Of a stretch of 64,000 nucleotides of DNA, positions 42,123-51,961 are shown piece after piece. The stretch covers positions 103,734 through 167,733 of the forward strand of contig CAZMMQ010000001.1 of assembly GCA_964567435.1 (NCBI GenBank), written 5' to 3'. This DNA is from RFSX01 sp964567435 (GTDB taxonomy: Bacteria > Bacteroidota > Bacteroidia > Chitinophagales > Saprospiraceae). Both the position numbers and the translations under genes were made by a program. Below the pieces are notes generated by a model. The model saw only the letters and a program-made list of their open reading frames with translations. It was not told the DNA's origin and did no database searches. How positions within the stretch are numbered: the stretch's first letter is position 1; each line of letters opens with the position of its first letter.

Positions 42123-45100
42123 TCAAAGAACAATTATCTTTCTGTGAATAGCTTGGTTACCTATGCCGATTTTTAGTAGGTATAGCCCAGGCAAAACATC
42201 ATTTATATCTAATTGAATAAAATTGGAATAGGTGTCTTGATCAAGTGATAGCTTGTGTATTGACATACCTTCCAAATTAATTAACTCAAGATACTGAACT
42301 TGAACATCCACAACCTTAACATACAATTTACTATCTGTTGGATTGGGATAGACAGAAATGGAAATATTTGATGACATCTCAGATAATGAGGTAGGCTTTG
42401 TAACAATTATAGCAGTATCGATTGTACAACTTCTCGCATCTTCGATAGTTACAGTATAGTTTCCAGCTTCAAGACCCGATGCTCTTGGGCCATTCACAAA
42501 TGATATTGGATTGCCCCATACAAAGGAGTAAGGAGGCGTACCACCTCGGGGATTTAATTCTATCTCGCCAGATGATGTTGAGACTTCAGGTATTACTGAG
42601 GCATTAAATCTTATTGTATCAGGAGATAAAATGGAAATAGGATTTACTAAAGTCATACATCCTAATTCGTCTGTTATAGTTGCATTATATACACCTGTCT
42701 CTAACTTCTCAATTTGAAATCCATCCAAACCATTATTCCATTTGATCTCATAAGGCGATTGACCCCCAGAAACTCCTAGACTGATCAATCCATTTGAATC
42801 ATCCCAGCAATCATTATTAATTTTTTCTTCTACACTATGAATAATGGTAAGTGGAGATTCAATTAAAATCGAATCTGCGATGCCAACACATCCTTCACCA
42901 TCGGTTACTGTAAGATTATATGATCCAGATATAAGTTGAGAAATCGTATCCGATAGTTCATTTATCACGTTCTTATCTCCTGAACTCCAATTAAAATCCA
43001 ATGGCAATGAAGCATCTGAAACTGTGGCCGTTAGCTGACCAGTAGAATCGCCATGGCAATCCACTTCTTGATCTAATAAAAGATCAACATTAATAGGTAT
43101 GTCCTCATTGACAACCTCTAGAGAGAAGGCACTTGATTTACAATCAAACTCATCGACTACAGTCACAGAGTACAACCCAGGTCCAAGGTCCTCTAAGGAA
43201 TTTTTATCTGAATCATCTCCATCAGATATGCCCCAATTGTAAATATAATTGCCATTGCCTCCTTCAACATTGACGGCAACTGCTCCCTCAGTACTCCCTA
43301 GGCAATTGACATTTATTATATCCGCCACTGAAATTTGAATAGGATCTGGCTCATTGATTAATATATTGTCAATTATGGCAGAGCATGAGTTAAAATCACT
43401 CACCGTTAATTGATACAACCCAGCTTCAATTCCGAACTGATCTTCTGAAATTGCTCCATTAGACCAAAAGTAAGAATAGGGTGAAGTACCACCTTCTACT
43501 TTGATATCTACAAAGGAATCATCTCCACCGGGACAGGTAATTTGTTCTAAAGTTGTTACAGATATCTCCAAGGAATCTGGCTCAGAAATTTCAAGATTTT
43601 GAATAATGTTCTCACATCCATTAGCATCAGAAATTGTAGCACTATATAATCCAGATTCGAGACTACTTACAACACTACCAGTGGGACCATGTGACCATTG
43701 GATATTATATGGTTGAGTGCCACCAGCTACACCCAACTGTATGAAACCAGAATTATCATCATGGCAATCATTATCCTGTAATAATACAACGCCTACAGTA
43801 AGAATCTGAGGGCCGTTCAACTGTATTCTATCAGTGACTAATGAGCAGTTAAAAGCATCAGTAATAGTTGCCTCATACTCCCCATCTTCCAAGTCATTAA
43901 TCATTACACCCATATCTCCATTAGACCATTCTACTTGCAATGGAGCTATACCTCCTTCAACTAAAATATCTATACTGCCATCAGAAAGGCCAGCACATGA
44001 AGGAGGTACAAGAGTAGCAACACTATAGACCAAAATATCTTCAAAACCTATAAAAATAGGATCAGTAACAATTTGACAGCCACCTATATCTGTTATTGTG
44101 GCAACATATATATCTGAAACAAGATTGGCTTGCCTTGGCCCAATACGTCCATTACTCCATGTGTAATGATAAGGAGGTTGACCATTCTGAGCACTAATTT
44201 CAATTAGTCCTGTCTGGGTCCCTAAACAGCTCTCATTTAAGATAGACTCAATGCTATAACTTAAGTCATCAAGACTAACATCATCTTCATCACCATTACA
44301 ATTATCATCTATTTGATTACATCTTATCTCCAGAGCATCAGGGTGAATACGAGGATTAGAATCATTACAGTCTATATCATTAGCAACAAATCCAACAGGA
44401 GGTCCATCACTACAGAAGAATGCAAATGTCTTACTATCACCAAACCCATCACTATCAGCGTCACTAAAATACCTTCGAGCAGCAACTGTATCAAGGCTTA
44501 AAAGTTTTAAATTGTCTATAGCAATATCACCTCGATTAGCACCTTGGGGCTTGGTTGCAGTGATACGCAATCTACCAATCTCGAAACTAGAAGGTATTGT
44601 AACTTGAGCATGTTGCCATTCCATGCCTGCAGCTCCAGTCTGCTCAAAAATTGTATGCCAAATCAATTCATCGGTACTATAAGCGACTTCTAATGTGCCA
44701 ATATCAGAACCAAACATATGATAGTCCAATGAAAGTGCACAATCATCAACAGTTAGCACGGTCAGACAATGAGAAAACAATTCAATGCTCTGCTCATCAG
44801 GACAAATATTAGATTGACTCTCTATGTAAGCATAACTAGCCCCACCTGATATATCATCCTCTGGTCCGGTAAAACTCGTTGGAGTCATACCCCTTGATAC
44901 AATCCAATCTGCATCATCTACATTACTATTATACCATATTCCTGAGAGTGGACAAGATCTGATACAGCTTGATTCGCAAATATCTGTATCATCGAAGTTT
45001 TCTACCAATATACTATTTCGACAAGCCGTAGTGAAAGTCATAATACAACTGGTTGGAGAAAAGTTGGTATTACCACAATCTGCCTCAACTATCAATTCAT

Positions 45101-46139
45101 ATTCTTGGTTAGGTTCTAGATTATTAATTACGAAAGAACCCTCATCGCAGATCACGAAATCCGATGATGAAAATGGTGTAGGATCCTGAGCTCTTTTAAA
45201 TACTAGCTCAAGCGCTTCACATCTTGCATTATCATCCCAAGAGACTTTGACTTGGGTCGCTTCTATGTCAGATATTCTAAATGTCGTTGGCACAGTGCAA
45301 GACATGGCTACAAAATTGAGCTTAGCATAGTTGAGCACTCCTAAGTCTCCAGAGGCTCTGTCACAGATAATGATAGCCCAATTTCCTCTAGGATCATTTC
45401 CATTATTCAATGAATTAATTGCAGCTTCTGGAGAAAAAGAACCTATAAATGGTGGTTCACTCAGCCCAATATCTTGGCAAGCATCATCAGAAAAAGAAAC
45501 AGGAGAAGTACAGTCAACAGTAGTTGGGTCACCGTAATTGTCTATGCCCCTACCATTATTTGATGTAAGATTGACAATATCTCCCCATGGTGCCTTCAAT
45601 CCTATACTTAAATCTGCGGGCCAAGGATGACTAATAATTAAGTCTACACTTTCTAAGAAAACATCTTCACCTAAACTATTGCCAGGTAATTGAATTTCTG
45701 TAATTAGAAACTGATCTCGAGTTGGACAGTTATTATCTGATATTGGAAATCTAAGATTACAGGAACTACTATTATCGATTACAGTATTAACAAAATATGG
45801 CCCATTATACAAACTCACTTCTCCCTGACAGTTTGCCCTTATATATACTTCATAAGTACTGCCAGCATCTAAATCAGCAAACTGGTAAGTCGACATGTCG
45901 ATGTCAGTGATATTGGGAATTTCTGTCCGAGGAAAACCGCTCAATCCAAATTCAATCTCCCACGATACAGCACCTGTATTGAAATCCAACCATTCCATAC
46001 TAAATCCTTCAAGACTAGGATTATCCACAGAAGAAAGTATAGGTAATCGGCAATTATATTGGGAATATATACTACCACAACTAAAGGTCAATAGGCATAA
46101 TAGCGTAAAGAAATTATATCTAATCCACCTTCTTGTCAT
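42123..46139 (-). CDS. Multidomain T9SS cargo: Fn3, P-domain, MAM-like, metal-binding MopE-like motif, eight SprB repeats, type A sorting domain
   Basis: A 1338-residue secreted protein. Order: signal peptide (~1-27); Fn3-like (~30-115); proprotein-convertase P-domain (~130-275; ISHPWPADLSIGLKAPWGD, NPRGNWAIIICDRASGDLG); Fn3-like (~280-370); MAM-like (~375-550); Ca-type motif DADSDGFGDSKTF with ANDIDCNDSNP..QIDDNCNGDEDD (~555-620, MopE-type); eight SprB repeats (~625-1240) of the form C..D.SG.I.I.V.GG..PY...WSNG...G.Y..T..D..GC; and a type A sorting domain (VYPNPTDSKLYV; GLYLLKIG; HRKIIVL). Such proteins are surface adhesins or proteolysis-linked exoproteins. No peptidase domain is attached, so the P-domain is probably structural. 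It follows leuS by 23 bp on the same strand. Confidence 0.9.
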   Translation of the reverse strand: MTRRWIRYNFFTLLCLLTFSCGSIYSQYNCRLPILSSVDNPSLEGFSMEWLDFNTGAVSWEIEFGLSGFPRTEIPNITDIDMSTYQFADLDAGSTYEVYIRANCQGEVSLYNGPYFVNTVIDNSSSCNLRFPISDNNCPTRDQFLITEIQLPGNSLGEDVFLESVDLIISHPWPADLSIGLKAPWGDIVNLTSNNGRGIDNYGDPTTVDCTSPVSFSDDACQDIGLSEPPFIGSFSPEAAINSLNNGNDPRGNWAIIICDRASGDLGVLNYAKLNFVAMSCTVPTTFRISDIEATQVKVSWDDNARCEALELVFKRAQDPTPFSSSDFVICDEGSFVINNLEPNQEYELIVEADCGNTNFSPTSCIMTFTTACRNSILVENFDDTDICESSCIRSCPLSGIWYNSNVDDADWIVSRGMTPTSFTGPEDDISGGASYAYIESQSNICPDEQSIELFSHCLTVLTVDDCALSLDYHMFGSDIGTLEVAYSTDELIWHTIFEQTGAAGMEWQHAQVTIPSSFEIGRLRITATKPQGANRGDIAIDNLKLLSLDTVAARRYFSDADSDGFGDSKTFAFFCSDGPPVGFVANDIDCNDSNPRIHPDALEIRCNQIDDNCNGDEDDVSLDDLSYSIESILNESCLGTQTGLIEISAQNGQPPYHYTWSNGRIGPRQANLVSDIYVATITDIGGCQIVTDPIFIGFEDILVYSVATLVPPSCAGLSDGSIDILVEGGIAPLQVEWSNGDMGVMINDLEDGEYEATITDAFNCSLVTDRIQLNGPQILTVGVVLLQDNDCHDDNSGFIQLGVAGGTQPYNIQWSHGPTGSVVSSLESGLYSATISDANGCENIIQNLEISEPDSLEISVTTLEQITCPGGDDSFVDIKVEGGTSPYSYFWSNGAISEDQFGIEAGLYQLTVSDFNSCSAIIDNILINEPDPIQISVADIINVNCLGSTEGAVAVNVEGGNGNYIYNWGISDGDDSDKNSLEDLGPGLYSVTVVDEFDCKSSAFSLEVVNEDIPINVDLLLDQEVDCHGDSTGQLTATVSDASLPLDFNWSSGDKNVINELSDTISQLISGSYNLTVTDGEGCVGIADSILIESPLTIIHSVEEKINNDCWDDSNGLISLGVSGGQSPYEIKWNNGLDGFQIEKLETGVYNATITDELGCMTLVNPISILSPDTIRFNASVIPEVSTSSGEIELNPRGGTPPYSFVWGNPISFVNGPRASGLEAGNYTVTIEDARSCTIDTAIIVTKPTSLSEMSSNISISVYPNPTDSKLYVKVVDVQVQYLELINLEGMSIHKLSLDQDTYSNFIQLDINDVLPGLYLLKIGIGNQAIHRKIIVL

Positions 46140-46162
46140 AGGCTATTTGTTGAAGCTTGTAC

Positions 46163-49012
46163 TTACTTAACGACTATATTGATCATACGTTTCGGGACGA
46201 CTATAACTTTGACGACATTTTTGCCTTCTAACCATTTCTGCATATCTGGTTCTGCTAAGGCTGCTTTTTCCATGTCCTCTTTGGAAGCAGCTGCATCAAA
46301 GGTTTTGACAATTCTTTTCTTACCATTTACACAGATAGGGTAGTCTATCGAATCTTGTATAAGATATGACTCATCAAATTCAGGAAAATTTTGTCTATGC
46401 ACAGAATACGTTTTACCCGAAAGTGACCACAGCTCTTCGGCAAGGAAGGGCGCGAATGGGGCAACAAGGACAATCATTGGCTCCAAAATTTTTCTTTTTC
46501 GAGTACCAAATTTTCTTAATTCATTGACACAAATCATCATTGCACTTATAGCCGTATTAAATGAAAATTTCTCTATATCACTTGATACTTTCTTAATGGC
46601 TTGATGAAGACATTTATATTCATCCTTTGAGGGTTCTTCATCGTTTAATGCGAAGTTATCCTCATTAAAAAATAGTCCCCAAAACTTCTTTACAAATTTT
46701 GAGACACCTTCTATTCCATTAGTGTCCCAAGGTTTTGATTGTTCTATTGGACCAAGAAACATTTCATATAGCCTAAAAGTATCAGCGCCGTACTCTGATA
46801 TGACATCATCGGGGTTGACAACGTTGTGATATCTTTTTGACATCTTTCCAACTTCCGACAAGGTTTGGAATATGATATCATCTGTACTAGATGAAATTTT
46901 TTGTGCATTAAAAGTCCCTTGTTTTGAAATAAACTGTGCATTTTCAAATCCTGAGCGCCATCCTAAAAATTGCTTAATGCCTTTTGCATCAATATGTGAT
47001 TCTGGCGTTCCATATTCCTTAACCATTTTGATATGAATTGGGATTTTTGCAAACTCTACCTCGGGATAATTATCTAGTATATCTGCACTTACAAAAACGT
47101 TTTCCTCATTCTCACCTTTCATCAAAGGAAGGAATTCTATAACCCCTTGTATCATCCCTTGGTTAATCAATTTCTTGAAGGGCTCGTTAGTAGGAACATA
47201 TCCTAAATCAAAAAGGAACTTATGCCAGAAACGTGCATATAGCAAATGGGCCACTGCATGCTCAGCGCCACCAACATACAAATCGACATCTTTCCAATAA
47301 TTCAATGCTTCTTCACTTGCGAATCTATCTGTATTATTCGGGTCCATATAACGGAGAAAATACCATGATGATCCCGCAACAGCAGGCATAGTATCTGTTT
47401 CTCTTTCAATGTCATCGCCAATGTTCTTCCAATCTTCTTTACGAGAAAGAGGGCTACGTCCATCCTCTGTTGGTTTAAAATCTTTTGTATGTGGCAATTC
47501 AATAGGAAGTTGATTCAAATCTAATATGGATGGTATACTATTCTTGTAGACCACAGGAAAGGGCTCCCCCCAATATCGTTGGCGACTGAAGCCTGCGTCT
47601 CTCATTTTGTAGTTTGTCATTACCTGTCCCAGTCTTTTTTCGGTGATTTCCTTTCCCATATAGGCTATAGCTTCTGGAACCTGCATTCCATCCAGGAAAT
47701 CAGAATTAATAATGACACCAACTTTATCAGCTTTCGTAGCACCTTCATGATTTGATTTATCTACGACATCGATTATCTCTAAACCAAATTTTGTTGCAAA
47801 AGCGAAATCTCTATCATCATCTGAAGGAACAGCCATGATTGCTCCTGTACCATAATCCATCAAAACATATTCGCCTATCCAAATTGGAATCTTCTTATTA
47901 TTGAAAGGATTAATAGCATATGCTCCTGTAAATGCACCTGTAACCTCTTTCACATCAGACATCCTGTCTCGATCACTTCTGGTCTTTACATAAGTCTGAT
48001 ACTTTTTAATAGACTCCGCCTCAGATGCAATTGTGATTTTCGCAATTAAGGGATGCTCTGGAGCTAATACCATATATGTTGCTCCGAAAATTGTATCGGC
48101 CCGAGTTGTAAATATTTCTAGCTTTTCTTCATGTCCATCAAGTGGAAAAAATATTTGAGCTCCTAATGATTTACCAATCCAATTACGTTGAATTGTCTTT
48201 AGAGAGTTGCTCCAATCTATATTTTCAAGACCAGACAATAACCGCTCAGCATATGCTGTGGTTCTTAAGTTCCATTGGGTCATTGCCTTCTTCTCCACTG
48301 GGTGACCGCCACGTTCTGAGAGCCCTTCTTTAATCTGGTCATTTGCGAGCACCGTTCCTAAGGCTGGGCACCAATTAACATAACCAATTTTTCTATATGC
48401 CAGTCGGTAATCTGATAATATGTTTGATTTTTCGATCTCATTGGCGGTCTGCCATTCTTCGGAAGTCAAGTTGTTTTTTCTACTTGTAAAGGCTTTTATC
48501 TCATCAGCCTTCCCACTTTCAAGTTTTTGTATTAATGTTGATATTGGAACTGCCTTTTGTTCATCCAAATCATAATAGTGCGAGAAGAGTAAGCTGAAAA
48601 TCCACTGAGTCCATTTATAATAGGATGCATTGCACGTTTGAACTTCTCTGCTCCAGTCAAAACAAAATCCTATGTTATCTAACTGTTGTTTGTATCTGAT
48701 AATATTCTTAGAAGTAGAATCAGCTGGGTGGACTCCTGTAGCTATCGCGTACTCTTCAGCAGGCAATCCAAAGGCATCAAAACCCATTGGATGTAATACA
48801 TTAAACCCCTTTAACCTTTTGTAACGTGCAAATATATCTGATGCAATATATCCCAAAGGGTGTCCAACATGTAAACCTGCACCAGAAGGATATGGAAACA
48901 TATCCAAGACATAATACTTAGGCTTATCTGATTTATTACTGATTTTGTAGAGCTCAGAGTTCTTCCACTCATCCTTCCATTTTTGTTCTACACTCTGAAA
49001 ATTATATCGCAT
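46163..49012 (-). CDS. leuS: Leucyl-tRNA synthetase
   Basis: Charges tRNA-Leu with leucine and edits mischarged tRNA. The 949 residues carry the HIGH-type motif HVGH in FPYPSGAGLHVGHPLGYI, the CP1 editing domain (~225-430; the TRADTIFGATYMVLAPEHPL segment with catalytic-pocket Thr/Asp), and the KMSKS variant GKMSKRYHN (KMSKR) before VVNPDDVISEYGADTFRLYEM. The length is longer than the ~860 residues of E. coli. Two stretches (~150-200 and ~600-680) look like insertions typical of Bacteroidota. It lies in a minus-strand gene set with a lipoprotein and a phosphodiesterase upstream. Confidence 0.96.
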   Translation of the reverse strand: MRYNFQSVEQKWKDEWKNSELYKISNKSDKPKYYVLDMFPYPSGAGLHVGHPLGYIASDIFARYKRLKGFNVLHPMGFDAFGLPAEEYAIATGVHPADSTSKNIIRYKQQLDNIGFCFDWSREVQTCNASYYKWTQWIFSLLFSHYYDLDEQKAVPISTLIQKLESGKADEIKAFTSRKNNLTSEEWQTANEIEKSNILSDYRLAYRKIGYVNWCPALGTVLANDQIKEGLSERGGHPVEKKAMTQWNLRTTAYAERLLSGLENIDWSNSLKTIQRNWIGKSLGAQIFFPLDGHEEKLEIFTTRADTIFGATYMVLAPEHPLIAKITIASEAESIKKYQTYVKTRSDRDRMSDVKEVTGAFTGAYAINPFNNKKIPIWIGEYVLMDYGTGAIMAVPSDDDRDFAFATKFGLEIIDVVDKSNHEGATKADKVGVIINSDFLDGMQVPEAIAYMGKEITEKRLGQVMTNYKMRDAGFSRQRYWGEPFPVVYKNSIPSILDLNQLPIELPHTKDFKPTEDGRSPLSRKEDWKNIGDDIERETDTMPAVAGSSWYFLRYMDPNNTDRFASEEALNYWKDVDLYVGGAEHAVAHLLYARFWHKFLFDLGYVPTNEPFKKLINQGMIQGVIEFLPLMKGENEENVFVSADILDNYPEVEFAKIPIHIKMVKEYGTPESHIDAKGIKQFLGWRSGFENAQFISKQGTFNAQKISSSTDDIIFQTLSEVGKMSKRYHNVVNPDDVISEYGADTFRLYEMFLGPIEQSKPWDTNGIEGVSKFVKKFWGLFFNEDNFALNDEEPSKDEYKCLHQAIKKVSSDIEKFSFNTAISAMMICVNELRKFGTRKRKILEPMIVLVAPFAPFLAEELWSLSGKTYSVHRQNFPEFDESYLIQDSIDYPICVNGKKRIVKTFDAAASKEDMEKAALAEPDMQKWLEGKNVVKVIVVPKRMINIVVK

Positions 49013-49047
49013 TACTTATTAAAAATTTAAGTCTTGAATAGAATGAC

Positions 49048-49704
49048 CTATTTGTCAAATGTTCTCCTATGAAAACTGCTTGGATTATTATTTCTATACC
49101 CCCATCTCTCTATCCATTCTCCATTATCATTGGTTTTTGAAATAACAAATGTCTCTTTATCTACAATTTGACCTCCAGTTCCATGTCTGGTAAAGCTGAT
49201 CTCGTTATCATTTTCATCATAAGCAATTCTAAAAAAAGAAGACAACTGTCCCTCACTATTAAATATTGACTTCTTTGTTACATTTCCTTCGGTGTCATAT
49301 TCAAAAGTCTCCAGTCGAAGCAACTCTTTGCTTTGTCCATCATATCCTGTTCGCTTTATAATATTGTCGCCTTGATACTCAAGATTATAAATGGCCAAAA
49401 GGGTAGAGTCTGCACTGTAATAGTTAGTGATGGCTTTGTCACCTTCCTTTTTGACAAATTCATACGACTTTAAGGTATTGTCAATTTCAAAGTAAGATGT
49501 TTGCTCAAGGATTTTGCCTTTGTACAACTTAGCATCCTTATACTGCAGCACTGTTGGCTTCTTAGTCTGCTCATTGCCAGTAACCTGATATATTTCATGT
49601 ATGACCATTCTTTGACCAGGAACCTCATGACTACAAGCCAAGAATATTATACCCAAGTATAAGAGCATGGATATAATGCGATAACGTTTTGATTTATTTT
49701 CCAC
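49048..49704 (-). CDS. Small uncharacterised lipoprotein
   Basis: No named family recognised. The 218-residue product has a lipoprotein signal (MLLYLGIIFLAC, Cys 24) and a mature chain of short beta strands in a repeated F-x-Y-D-x-x-G-N pattern (ETFEYDTEGNVTKKSIFNSE; FRIAYDENDNEISFTRHG), reminiscent of RHS-like or MORN-like repeats. It sits 35 bp upstream of leuS and 19 bp downstream of the phosphodiesterase, probably in one transcript. Surface or periplasmic location is likely; no activity can be assigned. Confidence 0.7.
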   Translation of the reverse strand: MENKSKRYRIISMLLYLGIIFLACSHEVPGQRMVIHEIYQVTGNEQTKKPTVLQYKDAKLYKGKILEQTSYFEIDNTLKSYEFVKKEGDKAITNYYSADSTLLAIYNLEYQGDNIIKRTGYDGQSKELLRLETFEYDTEGNVTKKSIFNSEGQLSSFFRIAYDENDNEISFTRHGTGGQIVDKETFVISKTNDNGEWIERWGYRNNNPSSFHRRTFDK

Positions 49705-49723
49705 ACCACAAAGATGAGAATAA

Positions 49724-50563
49724 TCATAGAGTCTTATGCAGCTTAACCAGATTAATCACTCTAGATGGATAGTCACTAATTATTCCATCTACTTCTAATT
49801 CAATCATTCGCTGGATATCCTGACTTTCATTAACTGTCCAAGGCACTAGCAAAAGGTTATTGTCTTTACAGTATTGGATAAGGTGATTATTAACAAGTCT
49901 AAAGTCAGGACTATAAATTGTTGGCGAAAATCCCAGAATCTCTAAATTCTCCTCCGGTGAATTTCTATTCTCTATAAGATAGACAGTCCGCACTTCAGGA
50001 TACGATTCATGCAAGTATTGTAAAGTTGGAATGTCGAAACACTGTACTGTAGTCGTGGATAAAATGCCAGCTTTAATAATATCCCTAATGACAATGTCTG
50101 CAAATGTCCTGTAGTCTGGGTGGTGATTAGTCAAATCCCATTTGGGTTTCCTCTTTATTTCAATATTAAAGTTTATACTGGATCTGCCAAGTGTAGCTAG
50201 TTTGGACTCAACTGCTCTAGCCATATCTAATAAGCTTGGTTTATAAGTGGTCAAGCTGAGCTGATCTAAAAACCTTGGATGCACTCTTGATCCAGCATCA
50301 TAAGTCTTTATCTCTTCATAAGTCATATTATAGATATTGTGACTGTCCTCATCTTCCTTAGAGATCTGGCGACCTGCGGGTGTGATTGCAATTTCGTGAG
50401 ACATGAATGGTTCATGTGAAAGGATAGTCAAACCATCTTTACTAACTACTGCATCCATTTCTAATGTATCTACACCAATGTCAATGGCGTGAAGAAAACC
50501 AGGAATAGAATTTTCTGGAAAATATCCTCTACACCCTCTATGTCCTTGAATATCTAACCCCAT
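49724..50563 (-). CDS. Glycerophosphodiester phosphodiesterase
   Basis: Hydrolyses glycerophosphodiesters to glycerol-3-phosphate and an alcohol, in phospholipid turnover. The 279-residue TIM-barrel shows the catalytic and metal residues H8/R9 in QGHRGCRGYFPENS, E17, E35/D37 in DTLEMDAVV, and H50 in ILSHEPF. The C-terminal barrel strand contains VPWTVNES and VDGIISDYPS as in the family. There is no signal peptide, so it is presumably cytoplasmic, unlike periplasmic GlpQ. It is the first gene of a minus-strand group reaching leuS. Confidence 0.93.
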   Translation of the reverse strand: MGLDIQGHRGCRGYFPENSIPGFLHAIDIGVDTLEMDAVVSKDGLTILSHEPFMSHEIAITPAGRQISKEDEDSHNIYNMTYEEIKTYDAGSRVHPRFLDQLSLTTYKPSLLDMARAVESKLATLGRSSINFNIEIKRKPKWDLTNHHPDYRTFADIVIRDIIKAGILSTTTVQCFDIPTLQYLHESYPEVRTVYLIENRNSPEENLEILGFSPTIYSPDFRLVNNHLIQYCKDNNLLLVPWTVNESQDIQRMIELEVDGIISDYPSRVINLVKLHKTL

Positions 50564-50902
50564 ATACGTTTTAGATGATTTTGATTAACAGAAATACTAA
50601 TTATAGGAACTTTCTCATTAAATTAGAGTAGTCTTTCCCACTTGTTTACATGTACAATTAAATGCAATTGTGCTGACAAACCAAATTTTCTTTATTATCG
50701 ATAAGACTAATACCCTTACTTCTAGGCATTATTGGTCATATGAATATAGAGCAATAGTAGGATCCCAATAGTTAAAGCAATTAAAATCTAGTACGATTAT
50801 TGTTACTATTGAAACTAAATCATATGCGTAAATAACTGAAAATCAGTATTTTATTGATACACAATAGTTTACACATAAGAAATTATTCTAATATATCTGA
50901 GT
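50564..50902. other. 339-bp divergent intergenic region before the T9SS cassette
   Basis: AT-rich with no recognised ORF, tRNA or terminator. The only structure I see is the inverted repeat ACAATT (50654-50659)/AATTGT (50666-50671) beside a TACATGTA palindrome (50647-50654). No TAnnTTTG -7 box is visible for either flanking gene, although both the phosphodiesterase and the T9SS cassette must be transcribed from here or beyond. Confidence 0.5.
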
Positions 50903-51934
50903 ATGAATTTGATTAAGACAATCAAAATAGCTATTGCAGCTTTTTTTCTTGTATGGGTACTTGATAATAACCAAGTGTCTGCACAAGATTTTCACTACTC
51001 CCAATTCTATAATCAACCTTTGGCTTTTAACCCTGCCATGACTGGCATATTTAATGGTGATGAAAGAATAAGTGGCTCGATTAGGGATCAGTGGAGGTCT
51101 ATACCAGTGCCTTGGTTTAACTTTAGTGTGGGATATGACAGGAAATTTTACCCTAAAAAGAGCGATAACGGCTTTTTTGGAGGCGGTATTTATTTCAATT
51201 ACGATACACAAGGTGATGCTAACGTCAGGTTATCCAATATCAATCTTTCTGGATCATATACTAGAATACTTAATCAAAGAAACTTAATTACAATTGGTGG
51301 AGCTGTTGGATTCTCCACCAGAGGATTTAATCAAGAGTCATTGACTTGGGATCAATTTTGGGATCCAAATAGCTTTACTGTTGATCCTGGCTTGGGTTCA
51401 GGTGAGAATATTATAGAGACCTTCAATTTTGTAGAAACAGCGCTGGGTATTAATTATAGATGGCAAAAGTCATCAAGAACCAAACTAGATTTAGGCATAG
51501 GTGCTTTTCATCTTACTACACCTTCATCCAATTTCTTTACGTCAACAGTTACACAGAGTCTTCCAATAAGATTCTCTCTTACAGGGGTATATAGCAGAAG
51601 ACTAACTGATAAAATGGATTTACAGTTGGATGCCTTATTCCAAAACCAACAATCATACAATGAGTTACTTTTTGGTGGATACCTTAACTTTTATCTTAAT
51701 CAACAAAGAGGTAAGGAATTTCAATTCAGAGTTGGAGCTGGTTATAGAACTAGAAGAGCGATCTACCCAAAGTTGGGTATAGAATTTAACAATCTATTTA
51801 TTGCAGCGAGTTATGATTTCTATTTTCTTAATTTCAACACCATTCATAGAGGTGGGGGACCTGAGCTGCATGTTAGGTATATTATTAAGCATGTAAAGCC
51901 ACTGGGTAAGTTCAAAGTTTGCCCAATATTCTAA
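50903..51934 (+). CDS. PorP/SprF-family type IX secretion-associated outer-membrane protein
   Basis: A 343-residue protein with signal peptide (ends VSAQ, ~31) and a beta-rich body matching the PorP/SprF family: DFHYSQFYNQPLAFNPAMTG at the mature N-terminus, then RDQWRSIP, and barrel-like strands to a C-terminal ELHVRYII segment. Members are outer-membrane partners that assist export or anchoring of particular T9SS substrates, especially those with type B C-terminal domains. It is first in a three-gene run: 27 bp before the OmpA protein and 26 bp from that to the giant adhesin. Family secure; specificity for the adhesin is inferred from position. Confidence 0.93.
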   Translation: MNLIKTIKIAIAAFFLVWVLDNNQVSAQDFHYSQFYNQPLAFNPAMTGIFNGDERISGSIRDQWRSIPVPWFNFSVGYDRKFYPKKSDNGFFGGGIYFNYDTQGDANVRLSNINLSGSYTRILNQRNLITIGGAVGFSTRGFNQESLTWDQFWDPNSFTVDPGLGSGENIIETFNFVETALGINYRWQKSSRTKLDLGIGAFHLTTPSSNFFTSTVTQSLPIRFSLTGVYSRRLTDKMDLQLDALFQNQQSYNELLFGGYLNFYLNQQRGKEFQFRVGAGYRTRRAIYPKLGIEFNNLFIAASYDFYFLNFNTIHRGGGPELHVRYIIKHVKPLGKFKVCPIF

Positions 51935-51961
51935 AAGACCAAAGACTAAGCGACAGATTAA

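Noticed and set aside
46744..47502. Possible frameshift in leuS suggested by minus-strand ORFs in another frame
   Set aside because: The main leuS frame is open and complete from HIGH-type to KMSKS-type motifs, so the other frames are shadows.
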